Position numbers and translations under genes: made by a program | Part shown: positions 14,370-28,705 of the stretch, piece after piece | Position numbering within the stretch: position 1 is the first letter of the stretch | Layout of the letters: each line of letters starts with the position of its first letter | Assembly (NCBI GenBank): GCA_013397695.1 | Contig: VYZI01000043.1 | Location: forward strand, 2,767,177 to 2,831,176 | Source of the DNA: Centropus unirufus | Taxonomy: Eukaryota; Chordata; Aves; Cuculiformes; Centropidae | Length of the DNA: 64,000 bases | Direction: 5' to 3' | The notes under the pieces: model-generated | Database searches by the model: none | The model's input: only the letters and a program-made list of their open reading frames with translations | What the model was told of the DNA's origin: nothing

Positions 14370-17300
14370 GATAAACAGAGATCTCATAGTGGTGCCTGAA
14401 CCTGATGTCTCATGCTCACTTGTTTTTATGTGTCTAATGTAAGTGGGCGGGTAATAAAAGCTTCATTTAGTAGCTAGCATTATCACAGGCACTGCTGGAA
14501 GCCCCTGGGACACTGCACTTCTGGAATTTTCCTCTAATGAAAACATCAGCAAATAACTATTGATAAAGCGGAACATGCACACAAAACAACTCAGCAGTTG
14601 TTTATTTTTTCTAGACTGCTGCGTGTCAGATGCAGAGGTGTATTTAGATTCCCCACGTTATGTATCCACCTCATATACTGCATTAGCATCCCTAAAATAA
14701 CCATCGCGATGACCATCTGTAGCAGTGCCATGGAGAAGTATGTGGTTATTGTAGCATGGGCAGGCATTGGTTCAAAACAGACAAATGAAGGAGTCCTCAG
14801 CCCCCATGATAAATCTGTGCGTAATATCATTGACTGCCTTTCTCCCAGCTGGACATCACCCAATAGATAATAGCAGGTACTGTTCTGTAACAGGCAGACC
14901 TAGTGCTGATGTTCCACCCAAGCAGAAAATTCACCCCATGGACATGTCAAGGATATTATTTTTTCAATGCACTTACAGGTTATTCAACTTCTTTTTAAGC
15001 AACTGAGTCTTCAAGAAGATCTAGCTCCTGTCCCTGTTAGATCTCTGTGGTAGCTCTGATGTGCAGCATCTGCCTAATGCAGAGCTCAGGGTTAGCTGAA
15101 GGAGGAATCATGGCTAGAGAAGAACCCATGGAGTCACTGCTGACTTCCTTAAGGTAATGTCCTTCCAGTTCAGTATTAAAATCACCATTTCAGGTCCTGA
15201 ACACAACACTATTAAAGAACAGTATATTCTCCCAGGCCTATGTGGGGAGTTAGTTCTAAGCATTTGAGGGCTACAGCTTTAATCCCGATGTTACGTTTGT
15301 ACACTGGTCCATGGCTGGTTCATACCTTGACATTGTTGACCTTGTTTCTGCAATACAAGCACAGAAATTCTGCCTGTGTGCAAGCCCTTTTAGGTATTAT
15401 TTTCCCTGAACATGGAAACTGGAAGGCCCCTTGGTCTAGTGTATTACTTCATCACCAACAAAGGAGTCTACAAACAGGCAAGGGGGGGAAAGGGAGATGG
15501 TTTCCTCCTATCTGTGGTTTTATGCAGCATACGCCTGGGAAAACATGAAGCAATCAAGATGACCCTCCACTTTATCTGCTTGTGTAAGTCATTTTGCCTG
15601 AAGTCTGGGCACTGTTAATGTAAAACTTGCTCATGCATCAAATAGCAGTAATTTACCTTTAGACTCTGCTTCTTTATTATTATTAACTTTTTTTTTAAAT
15701 TGCTCCTTAATTACAAACTCACAGATATGAAGCTTGGAAGAAATGTGGCCAGGACATTCTTGGATTACTACAGGCTGAACTCCTTGGTGGAGAGACCACT
15801 AGCACCTACAGCTAAAACTCGGTAGGTCAGAAAGCAATTTTTCTTGCTTTAGCAGGGCTGCTTTTTTAATACTTTCATGACTAAACTTCGGTGCTACTGC
15901 ATTATAGCTTTATAATAAGCGTGCTAGTCTAACTGTGCTTATTTTATTGAAATTCCATTTGGAAATAAAGCATTTATGATCAGGAAAGATACCTGGTTTA
16001 TGCCTGAAAAAATATTCAGAGGATTTTGGAGATATCGATATCTTTCCTGAGTTCTGTCTGCTGTACACCAATCTCACACCGGTATCTTTAATGGACTTAC
16101 CCTTCATTTATCTCCTGAGAGTGAGAAGAAAGTCAGACCCACTTTATTTTGAAAAGTTTTAATTCCAGAGGAGAAAACTTTCTCAGTGCTTCGGGAAGTA
16201 ACTGGCAAACCTGTGTTAAAGGCAGGGTTCTCCATTTGGCCTTGGACCTGCTGCAATGCTAGGAGCCAGATGGCAGGCTCCTTCTGCCGGTGTGACTGAG
16301 ATTCTTTGCCTGGGGAACCGCTCTTGCCATAAGTCCTTACTCCAGCTTTACAACCAGTTTAGTGGATGTTGTAGTGTTTGTCTAAAAGGAAGTCTTTTTG
16401 GACACGAAGTAAGGCTCTAGTGAGCAATGCACACAAGTGTGAACAGAGGGTTCCAAATATTAGAGGCTTTAATGCCTCCAATGCTACTGACCCTCCCTAT
16501 GGTGTTGGCCAGTTGGTGTCCTTCCAGTGTCTCTTAGCTTGTGTGAGCATCAGGGGAGATACTACTGAACTGTTTATTGAGAAATATCGGGGGTTTTTGG
16601 ATGGGTAAAGCTGCATAATATTGGGAAGAGGGAGGCAAAGCAGGAACCAGAACTGTTTTTTCATGGGAAGCATTATATTCAGAATTTGCCTCTGTTCTGA
16701 GGAAAAAGCAATAATGCCTCCAAACTCAAATTTTCCAATTAAATGCATTTGAACCAATTGGAATGTTTCATTCAGGTTTCAGATATTTAATACCGCAACC
16801 AAATATGATTTATACTTTTCAGTGGAAAGCCAATTTCAAATTGGCAAGGGAGACAGCTGAGCCTTGCAATCTACTCCCTATTTCCCCCATCTTTTTTCCC
16901 CTTTAAAAAAAGTACCTGTGGGAACAGTTGCTTGTTTGCAAAAGAACATTTTCCTACTGAAGATTTTCCAGTGATGTATAAGATAGATGTTACAAATAGC
17001 CCACACCATAGAGTACTTGCTGGAGTTCCTTCTGCAGCCTTTAAAAATCTTCTTGATGCAGCCATTCTGGCATTTCCTTATATATGTGGTCAGAGGCAGG
17101 CTGACTGTGTTAGGTGTTTAAATGCCTTGCCTTGAGACCATCTCCCTTTCTCTGTTCATGATCTTGACACAACAGTTTAGGCTGTCTCAAGGAGGATTGT
17201 CAGCACCACAGTTCTGAATGCTCTTATCTGCAGAGACCTGCAGGGTTAGCAGAAAAAAGCATCCAGCATCTTCCTCTCCTCCGGAAATTAAATGTATCAT

Positions 17301-20300
17301 TTCTCTCAGACTCCCAGGGGCCACAGCCTCCAAGGCTAAAAACCCATGACTATTTCTGAACCTAATTACCACCTGACAGCAAAGTCCTTTTCCATAGCAT
17401 CATTCAGTTACCTCATCAAAAGGAATGTTTGTTTGCTTTCTTCATTTTAAATTGAAGATCCACTGACAGTGGTAACTGAAGCACTTTAATCTCATTAAAT
17501 ATCCATGTCCATCTCTATAGAGACAGCCATGCCAGCAGGGGAAGATACACATCTATAATCAGGTTGCATAGAGCAATTTTTTTCTCGTTCCCCCACCAGA
17601 GTGTAATGGGGTGAGAGATCTTTTGTTTGGAGAGTGCTACCTCCCAGTAAAATCGTAAATACCGTAAATGTTCAGCCTAAAGCTAACAGATGTTTAAGGA
17701 ATAGATTTTTAAAGATTCATGTGGTTAATTTCCTTATAGCTTTCAGATACCAGCTTTTCCCTGTAAGTCGGAAAAATGCCTTCTATTTGTATCCTGAGCG
17801 TTGTCACCTGACATTTGATCAGGCCTGTATATTTATAAAATGTACATCAGTGAAATGACATTGTTCTTTGAAGCTATTTTTTTAACCACAAGCCTGTCCA
17901 AAAAAAAAATCTTGCAAACTGCTGGGAAACAGAAAGGAGATGGCTGTGGCTTTAAATATTCCTTTGCTAGACATTGGCACTAGGAATGGACTGGAATATG
18001 TAAAATGGTATTAAATATCTGTGTCATCTGGACTAATTATATGGCATGGTTATGAGCTTGAAACAGGACATGTTGTGCCCACAGTTTATGAAAATATATT
18101 AAAACATTACCAAATTCCACATACTCATTGGAAGAAAGCTGAAGAATTAATAAACGTGTAAGGGACAACAAATTGGCTGCTTTGTCCCAGCCTAGTACAG
18201 GCAGAACTATTTCTATCTGAGGGAATTAGTGCAAGCAAAATGTGCTATAACCATAGCCCTGGAAACAGCAACAACCTGCAACGCTTCCAGAGCCCATCTG
18301 ACTGAAGGATCTTAGAGGAGGAAATGTTTATGTTGGTATCACCATACTGCAGAGATGGAGAGGTGCAGAAAAGGAGAAACAGTCCTGAGAGTGCAAAACA
18401 CAGCTGGTACCCAAATTCAGACATCTATTCCCTTGCAGTCCAACCATCTGACCTACAGCCATCCTAGAGCATAGGCCATTCAGTGCAAATAGAATTAGGT
18501 TCATCTGGAGCAAGAGGTAAAAACTGATGTAACAGCTCTCTTTATAGAATCAAGATCGAGGCTGGGGCTAAGTTACCTTCTACTATCCCATACACTTGTA
18601 CACCTTATCCCAAGTGGTAAGGAGGAACAGCTGTACCAGTGATAGGTGCTTATGTGTCTGTAAGAGAATCCAACTGACTGGTTAGAGCTACGGTTAAAAT
18701 CTACATGCCCTTGTCTACAGAAGCCCCTGGGACAAATGTCACCGGTAGAGGAGGCGTTCAGTTTCTTTTTGTGGAACTGTGCCCAGCATCTTTGCAGGAG
18801 TCAGGCTCTACCACCTTCCCAGGGGCCACCACAAAAGTCAGGTTAGGACTGGCACCCTCAAGTATTTGCTAAGCCTGCAACTGATGGGGTAGTAGGGGTC
18901 CTGTGTTTTACCCAAGTGGCCGGTTGCTAGAAATTAATTTTGAATGCATTGGTGTGGTGGTGGCTGGTGTGAGTTTGGGTATATCCCAGTCTGCACTGGG
19001 AAATCCAGTTCCCTCCCAACATGGCCTCACCAACAGGAGGAGATATTCCCAGTTGCAGGCCAGAGAAATCAAGCTTAGAGGTTTCTGCTCCCTCTGTAAC
19101 TAAAAGAATCTCTGGGTAAACCTCACAGGTTATTCTTTCATGCACCCACCCTCCCACCACAGCTCATCCAGTCCCTCAGAGGACCCTTCTGCCCCTCATC
19201 CCTCTTGCTGAACTTCCTCCAACCTTCCCCTGATCCCCTGGGAGTCCAGCCAAGGTCATGCAATGTTTCCCACAGTCTGCAAGGCAAGGTCAGGGCTTGT
19301 TTCAAACAGCAACCCCAATGCGTCCTGCAGTTCCCATCGTGGGAAGACCCTGTGATCTCAAACAAATGTCCAGTTCAGAAAGATAATGTCTGTTTTTATC
19401 AGCATGCTAAGCAATTATCTGCCTGAAGGTGATGTGTCTGTGGCAAGATAAGAAAGCTTCAATGACTCAGCTGTGGAGGGCAGTAAGGTTAGAATATTTT
19501 CCTATGTGAGCTAATGAATTGAAAGCCTTGTTGAAAATGCTGGACATTTTCTGGAGTGACAAAATGAATTTTTAACAGAGCAAGAGACCTCTGTGCTGCT
19601 TACAAAAGCTGCTGGAGAAGAGAGAGCTGCCACTTAGACATTCTTCAGAGAGGCGGAGGAAAGTCCATCCTAGACACAAAGACATTTCTCTAACACTGGG
19701 TTAAGTGGGCACAAAGCAGGAGAGCACAGAGAGGAAAGGGGGTGTTGGGTGGCAATGAAGGTTTGTGCCCTTCCTCTCCTCTTGTTACTGTCCTTTTTTA
19801 AGCTGCTGAGTGATCAGCAAATTCTGCTCCTGCTACACTTACTGGAAAGCATTTGAGTGGGGTTCCCTTTGATGCCAGTGGACAGGGAGCTCTTCCTCTT
19901 ACTAAGTTTCTACCTTGCACTCACTTCTCTCTACTTGTGCTGGAGTAAAGGTTAAGATTGTTTGCATCAAAAGTGAGAAATGTCCTCGTCTGAAATCTTT
20001 GGCAAAAGGCGAAACATTTGTAAGAGATTAAGATAAACCAGAATACAGTTGTTACAGACAGTGGCTCAGGTAGAAAACAAATTTTGCTGAAAAATTCTGA
20101 AGTGCCAGTCACCTTGCACTGCCTTAAGTCCTCCCTTTTGCCCATATAAATGTTTCTCATTGTGGCTCTGACTCATTGGCTGCACAGCATAGCATCAGCA
20201 GAGGAGCTGTTGCCTCTTTAAACCACTGACAGTTTTTCTCTGGGAGCCACCAATTCTTCATTTCTCATTTTCTAGACTCTCTTGAGTTCGAATTATAGAA

Positions 20301-20360
20301 GCGCTGTCTGCTTACAGCACTGTCTGATGTGAGGGCAGCTGAACACAGAATAGATACTAT

Positions 20361-20388
20361 ATAGGTACCCTGAAAAATAGGTACCCTG
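20361..20388. repeat. 12-bp direct repeat
   Basis: ATAGGTACCCTG occurs at 20361-20372 and again at 20377-20388, a period of 16. It is probably a small replication-slippage duplication. Confidence 0.7.
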
Positions 20389-23300
20389 GGCCTCACCAAT
20401 GGAACGTTCTGCAGCTCATCTGCACCATGTTTTCCTGTAGTTAAAATCCAAGCTCTCTGCTTACTAGAGGGTTGGAAGAGAATTTCTTCCTGTGTCGGAT
20501 GCTCATAGTTCCTGACTGATAGGTGTGAGAGAAATGTCCAGGACAAGATGAATAATTCTAAGAGTGGGGATTTGATGGCATGCAGCAAATAATGCCTGGA
20601 GGCATACACTGAACAAAAAAGCGGACAGAACAAAATATTGACTGGCCCTTCATTAATTGCTGCCTGTCCATTGTGCCCTGAATGAAGCAGCAGTCATGTT
20701 GAAGAAAAAGTAGGCTGTAATGAGGTAATTAAAGACCACATCAGAAGGCATATCCGCCAGGAGGTTGAATTAAAATTGCTCTGACAGCCTTTATTCTGAC
20801 AATTCCTCCTTTTGCTGCTTGACTTTGCAGTCTTAATGATGATGTATGAATTCACAGCTGCATATCCAACAGGCTGGGTAGGCCCATAGAACTGTCCCGT
20901 CATCCTCGGAGGCAACTGGCATAACACTGGGTGGAGCTGAGGGATGTCTTCCTCTGCAAGGGCACAGTCTGATGGGAGGCACTTCTACCAGGACAATTCA
21001 GTCTTTCAAGGTTTGAGCCCCTGAGCTGTGTTTGAAGGTGATGTGGTCTTATTGGCTCAGACTGATGCCATCTCAAGGATTTACTGCTGTCTGGCCCATG
21101 TTGTGTGGGGTCCATCTGCCCCACTATGCCTGGGATATTGTTCCCAGTCCATCACTTGTTGTCTTTCAGAAACAAACTTCTCTCTACACTTTTAATATCT
21201 GCCTTCGGGATTTTTGAGGCTTCACCTACATCTGGTAGTGCTTTCTTTGACCTGGATATGACTGAGATGACAGCTGAAAGTGAAGTGAGCTGAGAGTGAA
21301 GCCACCTGTCTGCTTTATGTAGATGGTTGCTTCTTGTCATTCTCTAGGGGCTGTGTTTGCTGCCATTCCCAGCTCACTTCTCCCAAACTTAAATCACTGT
21401 CTTGTCATCTTTTCCCCCACCATTTTCAGTGGTTAAGAGGAGAGCAGAGTCTCATAAACAGAAAAAAAAAAAAGCAGATGTCTTGGGAAGAGTTATAAAT
21501 TTTGTCAGAGCAACAATACCCCAGACCAAATTTGATCTCGATGCAACTGAGATCTGAAATACTCCACAGGGCGCAGTAGCACTGCAATACCATGACAGTG
21601 AGAGCAAGGAAAACCTGGCACCTTTTTTTCTCACAACTGCTCTGACATAGAAGGAGATATTGTTGGCAGTCTTTGAGCCATTCATTCCTTGAAAATTTGT
21701 GACAGGGCATAGGCATATGTTACTATAGGAAAACATAGGCCAGTTAGCAAACTGGTTTTAATTAAAGGTCTATGCAGGCCGAACAAGCTACATGTTCTCC
21801 ATCATGACCAAGGAGGCAGCTTAGATTTCAGCTGCACTTTTCAGCCATTCTGAGAGGCTACTGCTGCTATTAAAAGCAAGTTCAGTGTCTCCCTATTTTT
21901 AATTTGTTTTTAGTTACCGCAAAGTAAAACTGACTTGGATCTTCAACCAGTTCTGCAGAGCAATCCTGAAGCTGTTTGTGGGTCTGGCCACTTCACTTGC
22001 CCACAGAGGATACGTGCAGACTCACTGCCTCCCCAGGCTACTTATAACACCAGGTGTTCACCTTCTACAGCCTCGAGGAGATGAACAGACTTCCCGAGAA
22101 TCCCAAGGCACCAAAATGGAGCCACTATCATAGATACGACAGTCAATGTCTCTTGAATTGTGCAGACACAGCAAAGTAAATGGCTTGTTCCCCTTTCTCC
22201 AATACTATTCCAGAGAGAGGTCAGCAAAACCAGTTACAGTTCACAGAGAAAGAAGGAAATTAAATGAGGGTAGAAAAGAAGAGAGTCAGCTGCAAAACCC
22301 TCTATCATCACACCAGCTCCTTTGGAGGGAGGATTGCAGGCTGTCTCAGGGATTTCACCAGGACCTGGTCCATGGGTGCTCTATACTGTGTCACTTTTGC
22401 AGGGACAAGTGGGAGCAGACAGTATTTAAATCTTCCTTATGTTACTGGCAGGACTGGTCAGGGCTGCAGTGGTGCATGATCCTACCAGCCAGCATAGAAA
22501 CACCACCTTGCAGCCAGAGCCTGCAGACTGTCTTGCCTGGCTTCCTGCATGTTCAAACAGTGTAAAGCTCATATGTAAAGCTACAAAAACCCTTGCTTTA
22601 TCCTCCCACATTGGTCGGTGCTTCTTTAAAAGGAAAATAAAAAAAAAGAAAATAAATGCTTAGGAGTCAAACAACTACAATCTGATTTCCAGGGCTGTAA
22701 ATTGCCTTAGTAATGGGAGCACTACTATGGTTTAAAGGCAAATTATATGTTTTGCCTCAAAAATTAATTTTTGTTTTTTCCCCTTTCTCTATTGGTAATT
22801 ATAATCTGTCAGCTCACTCCCACACACGTCTGCACATTTTACGCAACTCTTGATACTTGTAGCTGTCGTTAAAGAAAACCTTTCAGGTTTTAAATGGTGA
22901 CACATTTGCGTGGGTTCAATGAAAAGGATCCGTTTGCAGAGTTTGGGGAGATATGCAGTGCTTGGCCACCTCCCAGCAGAGGGCTCACCAAAATACCACA
23001 TTACAACAATTACTTGACAAGCTTTTGGGAACAGAATGCCGGCTGGAAGGATTTTACCCTGGATTTAAAAACACACACACTAAAGCATATGCAAACAGCC
23101 AAAAACACCTCTGGCTTGGTCCTGCTTTCAGACAGTCCCTGAACAGAGTGTGTATAAAAATACTTCAGGACTAGCCTGGGGAGCCAGTGTGCCTGACACG
23201 TGGCCCAGCAGGAGAAAATAATCTGCATTACTATATGAAGTAGATTGGGTCCATGTTAACAATCCCTTTCAAAATGAAGGTGCTGTCAGCTGATATAATT

Positions 23301-26300
23301 TAATTTACTCTACTTTACTTTTGGAAATGAGCTAAATGAATAAATTGAATTATAGCTACTTTAACTCTGAAGGAGCATATCCACATAGGAGCTTACTGTG
23401 GTTTCACTAATCAGCTTTACATTTACACCCTAAATGTGTTTGGATTAGCTCTCACAGGCATCCTTATATAGATATGCCTGGAGATATCCACCTGCTTTCC
23501 TTTTCCTTCCTTCAGCTTGTTGTTCTGAGGAAGCCAGGGCTTGATAATTTGATTTACAGCATCTGTGTTATTTCACACCTCACCCCTATTTGGATTCTTG
23601 CTGTATTTCTAAAGAGCAAGACAGAGCACTCTCCTCCGATAGCAGAGCCCTGCTATGTGCTGGGTGGTTTGACATGGGTAATGTCTGATGTACATAGCAT
23701 GTTAATCCCAATATTGTATTACTAATTTGAACACACACAAGAAGTAGTCATCTTCTGCTAGCATCTTGTCAGGTAAGTGCAGCCCTTTATTGTCCTGCTT
23801 CTCCTTAGGAAACAGGATAGAAGGCCAGACAAAACCTATTCCCATCCTCTCTGCAGCTTCCTACCCTAGAGCTAGTGAAGATACCCATGGATGGCTGTGT
23901 CTGAGCCAGGTGCATTGCCTGTAATTCTGCCTGTTGTTCCTTCTCCTGCGTGGTAACGCAGTTCAGTTCCAAGGTAACCATTCCTGACTCCGGTGCACTG
24001 TCCTCACTGAAGGAGACGTGCCTTGCTGTAGTGAGCTGGGGAAGCAGAGAGGAACGGAGGGATGGATGGCAATAGCAGGATCCCTTCTGTCACTGAGGAA
24101 GAGACATCCCAAACTCTCCTGGGGAGCAGGCTCTAATACATTGCACGCTATATAAGCAGCAGATACCAGGCCCTGCACTAAGGCTGGGCCACAGAATATG
24201 GACCTGATGAGGTTTTCAGATAATGCTGGGATTCTCCACACACCACATTAGTGGGGTTTGTATGGCCCAGAAATCATCAGCTGCTGTAGTAAGTGAGGGG
24301 TCATTTGGCAAACATGAATTTGTGCTCACTTTCTGGAAATAGGCAGCGTGTCCTCTTAAAAAATAAAAATCAAGCCTGCGGTAATGACTGAGGATCTCTG
24401 ACCTTTGCTCTAACATTTCAAATTTGTTTTTATTGCTTCTAATTGGCCTTGCTTTGGAGCATGCACATCACTAACTGCCAGGGCACTGGCTGTCATTATC
24501 TGCTGGGCCATTTGATTTGTGTTTTTTATGTTTTAAACTTGTCAGACATACCCAGAAAATACTGCACTCCCCTTGCAGTGTCAAATATGGGCCTGGTTAA
24601 TTGTGCATCCCTGAGAGTGTAGCATTTGAAGTAATCAGGCATTGATTGTTCAGCTGTGATGGCTGCAATGGAAACGCGTCTCCTCTGTATGAAGGGAAAA
24701 GTGTAAAAATTAGATCAGCAGGTACATGGCAGCAGCCAGATTTCTTGGTTTCAGGGATCAGAGGTTAGCCATTTTCCAGCCTTGATGATTCATTTCTTAT
24801 CCCACTCACATGGCTTGAACACCTTTGTTTTCTCCTTCCTTTGCAATTCAAACACAGAATTCTCCTCTATTTTTGGCTTTCTTTAATGTGTCAGCTGCAA
24901 AGTCACTAATTTAGATCTATTGTGTTCCACCTCTATTTGCTTCACTGGATGGAAACGAAAGTTACAAAATGCCACAGTGGCACAAGCATGCTTATGGCAG
25001 TGGCTTTGTAAAGCTCAGCTCATGTAAAACATTAGCCTGGTTTACGAGTCTGCTGAGTCATTTTAAGACCTTTAAGGTTTAAGTTTTCCTAACAATGAAA
25101 AATCCAATTACAGTTGTTTTAGATGTGAACATGTATACTTAATTTTCAGCAAATGTATATAGGGCTTGTCTTCCTGTAGATGAGCTGAGAGCACTGCTGG
25201 ATGCAATAGGGATGTTCCCATTTCTCCGAATGCAGAAAACAGTATTACTGGAAACAACAAGATGTTGGACTTCAATGTGAACTGAGCATCTGCTGTATGT
25301 AGATAGAAGCAATTTTGCTGTTGAAATCAGAGGATGGTATTTTTTTTCCCATGGGGTTCTGTACCTCAAAATTGTGTTGAGATCAAGCATGTAGTGGGAT
25401 TTTTTAGCTGTAAAGGTGAATGTATTCAGATTATTCAAGTGGTGATTTTTTTTTTTGGATGTACAATTAGTTGACCGAGAGATGTGGTATAAACCTGGTA
25501 TTGTAATTGCAGTGCCTGTGAGATTTCAGTTTGCAGAACATTTTGCATAGCTGCAAGATTAACTGTTCTATGTGCAGTAAGCATGCACCAAAATTGTGAT
25601 TTGATCATGACTGTCTGTAAATTGGCCGTACATCCTAAAAAGAACTCCACTTTGTCACAAGTGCCTGATGTGAACAGAGTGGCTGATACTCATGATGCTT
25701 CAGTTCAGTGGATGTCAATGGCTGTTGAAAAAGACCAGTGCTTAGGAATCCCACCTCTAAGTGCCGTTGGATAGACAGAATTTCCTTTTTCTTTGTAACC
25801 CAAATCATGAAAATGGAAGGAGATTCAAGATACATTTTTGTTTTCTGCATGTTTCATATTATATTGTTTCCTTTACCTGCAGAGGAGAATAGGAATGGCA
25901 TGCAGCACCAGTGGACTGGCCAAGTGGGCCCAGAGAAATCAGTGTCTGTATGGGAGAACCAGCCTCAGTGTGGCCATGAGCTGAGCCCTGCCTTCCCATC
26001 CCGAGCTGGGTGACAGCAGTGACAAAGGCAGTGCTGATGCAGCCCCAGGGCAGGGGATGTTTTGACTGGCTGGATTTCCTCTGTTTTGTGTGGTTTTCTG
26101 TTTGGTCCACAGCTGTTGCTGTGTTTGGGTCTCCAGCGTTGTCTAGGAACATGTCAATGTAATTACACACAGGCAGACAGAAACCGCTTGTTCTCACTTC
26201 AGTGCGCCTCTCAGGTCTCCCTTCCAGGGTCCTAATTTATTTATTTTTGTGTCAGTGTTTATCTCTTCCAAATACCACTGTGCCTTAGGTTGCTGACTGA

Positions 26301-28683
26301 ACTGTGAAGATGCAGTAGATGCTGAACTGGTGGCAGCTGCGGTGGTAGTGGGGAGGGGAGGCCTGGTGGAGGTAAAGCCTTCTTAGTCCAGTTCCCCATT
26401 GGACCCTGCATTATTTCAACTCTTTGAAAATCTATTTTGAAACCTCCTTCTGCAATTAAATGAATAAGCAGTGACAAACCCACACCTGTGCTGTGGGGAA
26501 AGCAGGTTCAGAGGCGCCCAGCTCCTCAGGGGTGAGTCAGGGTGGAAGGATCAGGAAACCCGGTTTCCATCTCAGCTATTTTCCTTTCATTTCTCCTCAA
26601 GTCTGCTCCATGGCTTTCAATAGGTCTCTTCACCATTTGGTGCCGTGGCTATGTGAACAGATATATTCTCCTCTTCTTAGCATTCATGTCAGTAGGAACT
26701 GATACAGCACCAGCACCATCTTGGCCTGGGTCTCTGGCTGCTGTAGCGCATGCAGTGACTAATGCTAGAGGGAGCAGACCGAGGGCTGAAAGAGTAGGTC
26801 ACATACAAGAAGAGGACTCTCTATATTTGTGCCCTGCCGTAGCAGTGGGGAGTAAATCAACAGAACTGACAGGGCACAGTGAATACTGGGGTGGAGGTGG
26901 AGCAGGGGAAGGCTGGAGCTTGGAGTGGGAACCCAGAAGGCTCATTGGAGCCTCTCAGATGGTGTGAGCCAGGCTGGCAGTGAGGTTTGATTTCCTTCCT
27001 CAGGATTGGAATGAACAGTCAGGTTTTGCCATTTTTGCAAAAGAGAAGCCATCAAAAGGTTTATCTGCTTTTCACAACCAGGGCACAGCCAGCTTGGCAA
27101 GGGGCGGTAATTCACATTTTGTCAAGATAAGTGGGAGGTGAGGCACCACAGGGCTAGTTTGGTACACCTGGGGGATGATGATGGTTGCTCAGAGCCGTTG
27201 CTTCTTGGGGGAAGTCTACAGGGACCCCACTCAGCTGGTAGAGTTGTAGGTCTGTCTTGACCACCAGTGGGCAGCCAAGACTTGGTTCGTCTGACTCCTG
27301 GTCCCAGAGTTTGCCTTAGGAGCACCTTTGAAGTTCCAGTGCAACACCTTGGTGCTTCTAGGGACTTCTAAGCTTCTTGCTTTGGGGTGGCCTGGTGCTG
27401 CCCAAGTCTCCCTGTGCAGCAGTGATGTTGGAGCAGGACCCACACCCCTATTCAGCCTCTCATTAAAGCAATGACTCTGGGTATAATGGTGCGAGTTGTG
27501 CCACTTTTTCTGAGATCTGGCTCTGCCTGGCAGCTAGACAAATGAGGGCTGAGGCTGCCTGGTCACTTGTACCCATCTTACTGTGATACACAAATGTGTC
27601 GGGACCTGAAGGGAAGAGAGGCAGTGAGAGTGCTGGGCTGTGGGATGGAGGATTTTAATTAAGGCCTCTAAGCAGAAGCTATATAAGTAAATAGAACAGA
27701 AATGTTACAGAATTAATGGATAATAAAGGATATTTACTTTTCCTTAAAGCAGCAAACATTCATTGTGCACACCATAAACACACACCCAGCAGCACTTTGC
27801 CTGCAAAACAAGTAGTGAGACTATTAAGAACCAAAGTGTTACAAAATAGGTCTGCCCCCCCCAGACAAGCAGCGGGAAGGCAAGGAGCTGTTTCTGTGGT
27901 GCAGAGTTGCGAGGAGCTCAGTCCATAGACCATGAACACCTGGGGCATCACTGCAAAAGTATGTTCTATTTAGCCTAACTCTGCTCCTTTGGAGGTCAGC
28001 CGTTGAACTCCCACTGCTTGGTTAGGACCGTGGTGCAAAAGGTGTGCTGGAAATGCCACACTCCAAACTATAGTGACAAATGAAGTTTTGCATGACTGTT
28101 AAATAATTGGATTTAACTGGCATGGTGAAATAGCAGTATCACGTCAGGCTCTTCAAAGTCACTGGTCTGGATAATGGAAGCACTGGCATTTTTGGGAGGT
28201 GGGTGTTCCCCAGCCACGCAGCAGGAGTTTGTCACTAAAGAGCTTGGCCCCAGATGTGAACGCCCCTGGCAATGGGAGCAAGACAGTGGTGAGCAGACGC
28301 GTGAACCCAGCTGCCCTGTGAATTGTGTGTATTCTGTGACACCAGGGCTATCAATGAGCAGAAATGAAGTGAAACATTTCATGCATGTGGGGAGAAAACA
28401 GCAGTAAGTGCCTTAGCCCAAGGGGGAGCAGTGAGGGCCTTCTCTTAGAGAGCTCAGAGCTAGCACCAAGCCCTTGAAGTCTCCTGGAAGGTCTAACCCT
28501 CCTCTGGCCAGAGGAGGATGGGCCCAGCTGGTCTTTAACCACCTCTAATTTGTCATAAACTGCCAAAGCCTTCCTTGCAGATGCACTTTACTGTGAGATG
28601 TTACACATGGCTTCCCGTCAGAGAACAACCCCCACAAAGCTTACCTGCTGCTGAAATGCCGCAGCGTTTTACAATACCTGTCC

Positions 28684-28705
28684 CCTCTCTCTCTCTCTCT
28701 TTCTT
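28684..28705. repeat. CT microsatellite
   Basis: A run of about eight CT dinucleotides ending in TTTCTTT. It resembles a polypyrimidine tract and is followed by GGCAG, but no exon follows that I recognise. Confidence 0.85.

Noticed and set aside
14591..14870. Pair of 90-codon frames overlapping on both strands, one strongly hydrophobic
   Set aside because: Equal openness on both strands and no family motif; most likely chance.
22146..22565. 139-codon + strand frame
   Set aside because: No recognisable domain or conserved motif; another frame of the same DNA is similarly open.
26542..26967. 141-codon frame with a hydrophobic stretch
   Set aside because: No domain, no splice context, and overlapping frames of similar quality; consistent with chance.
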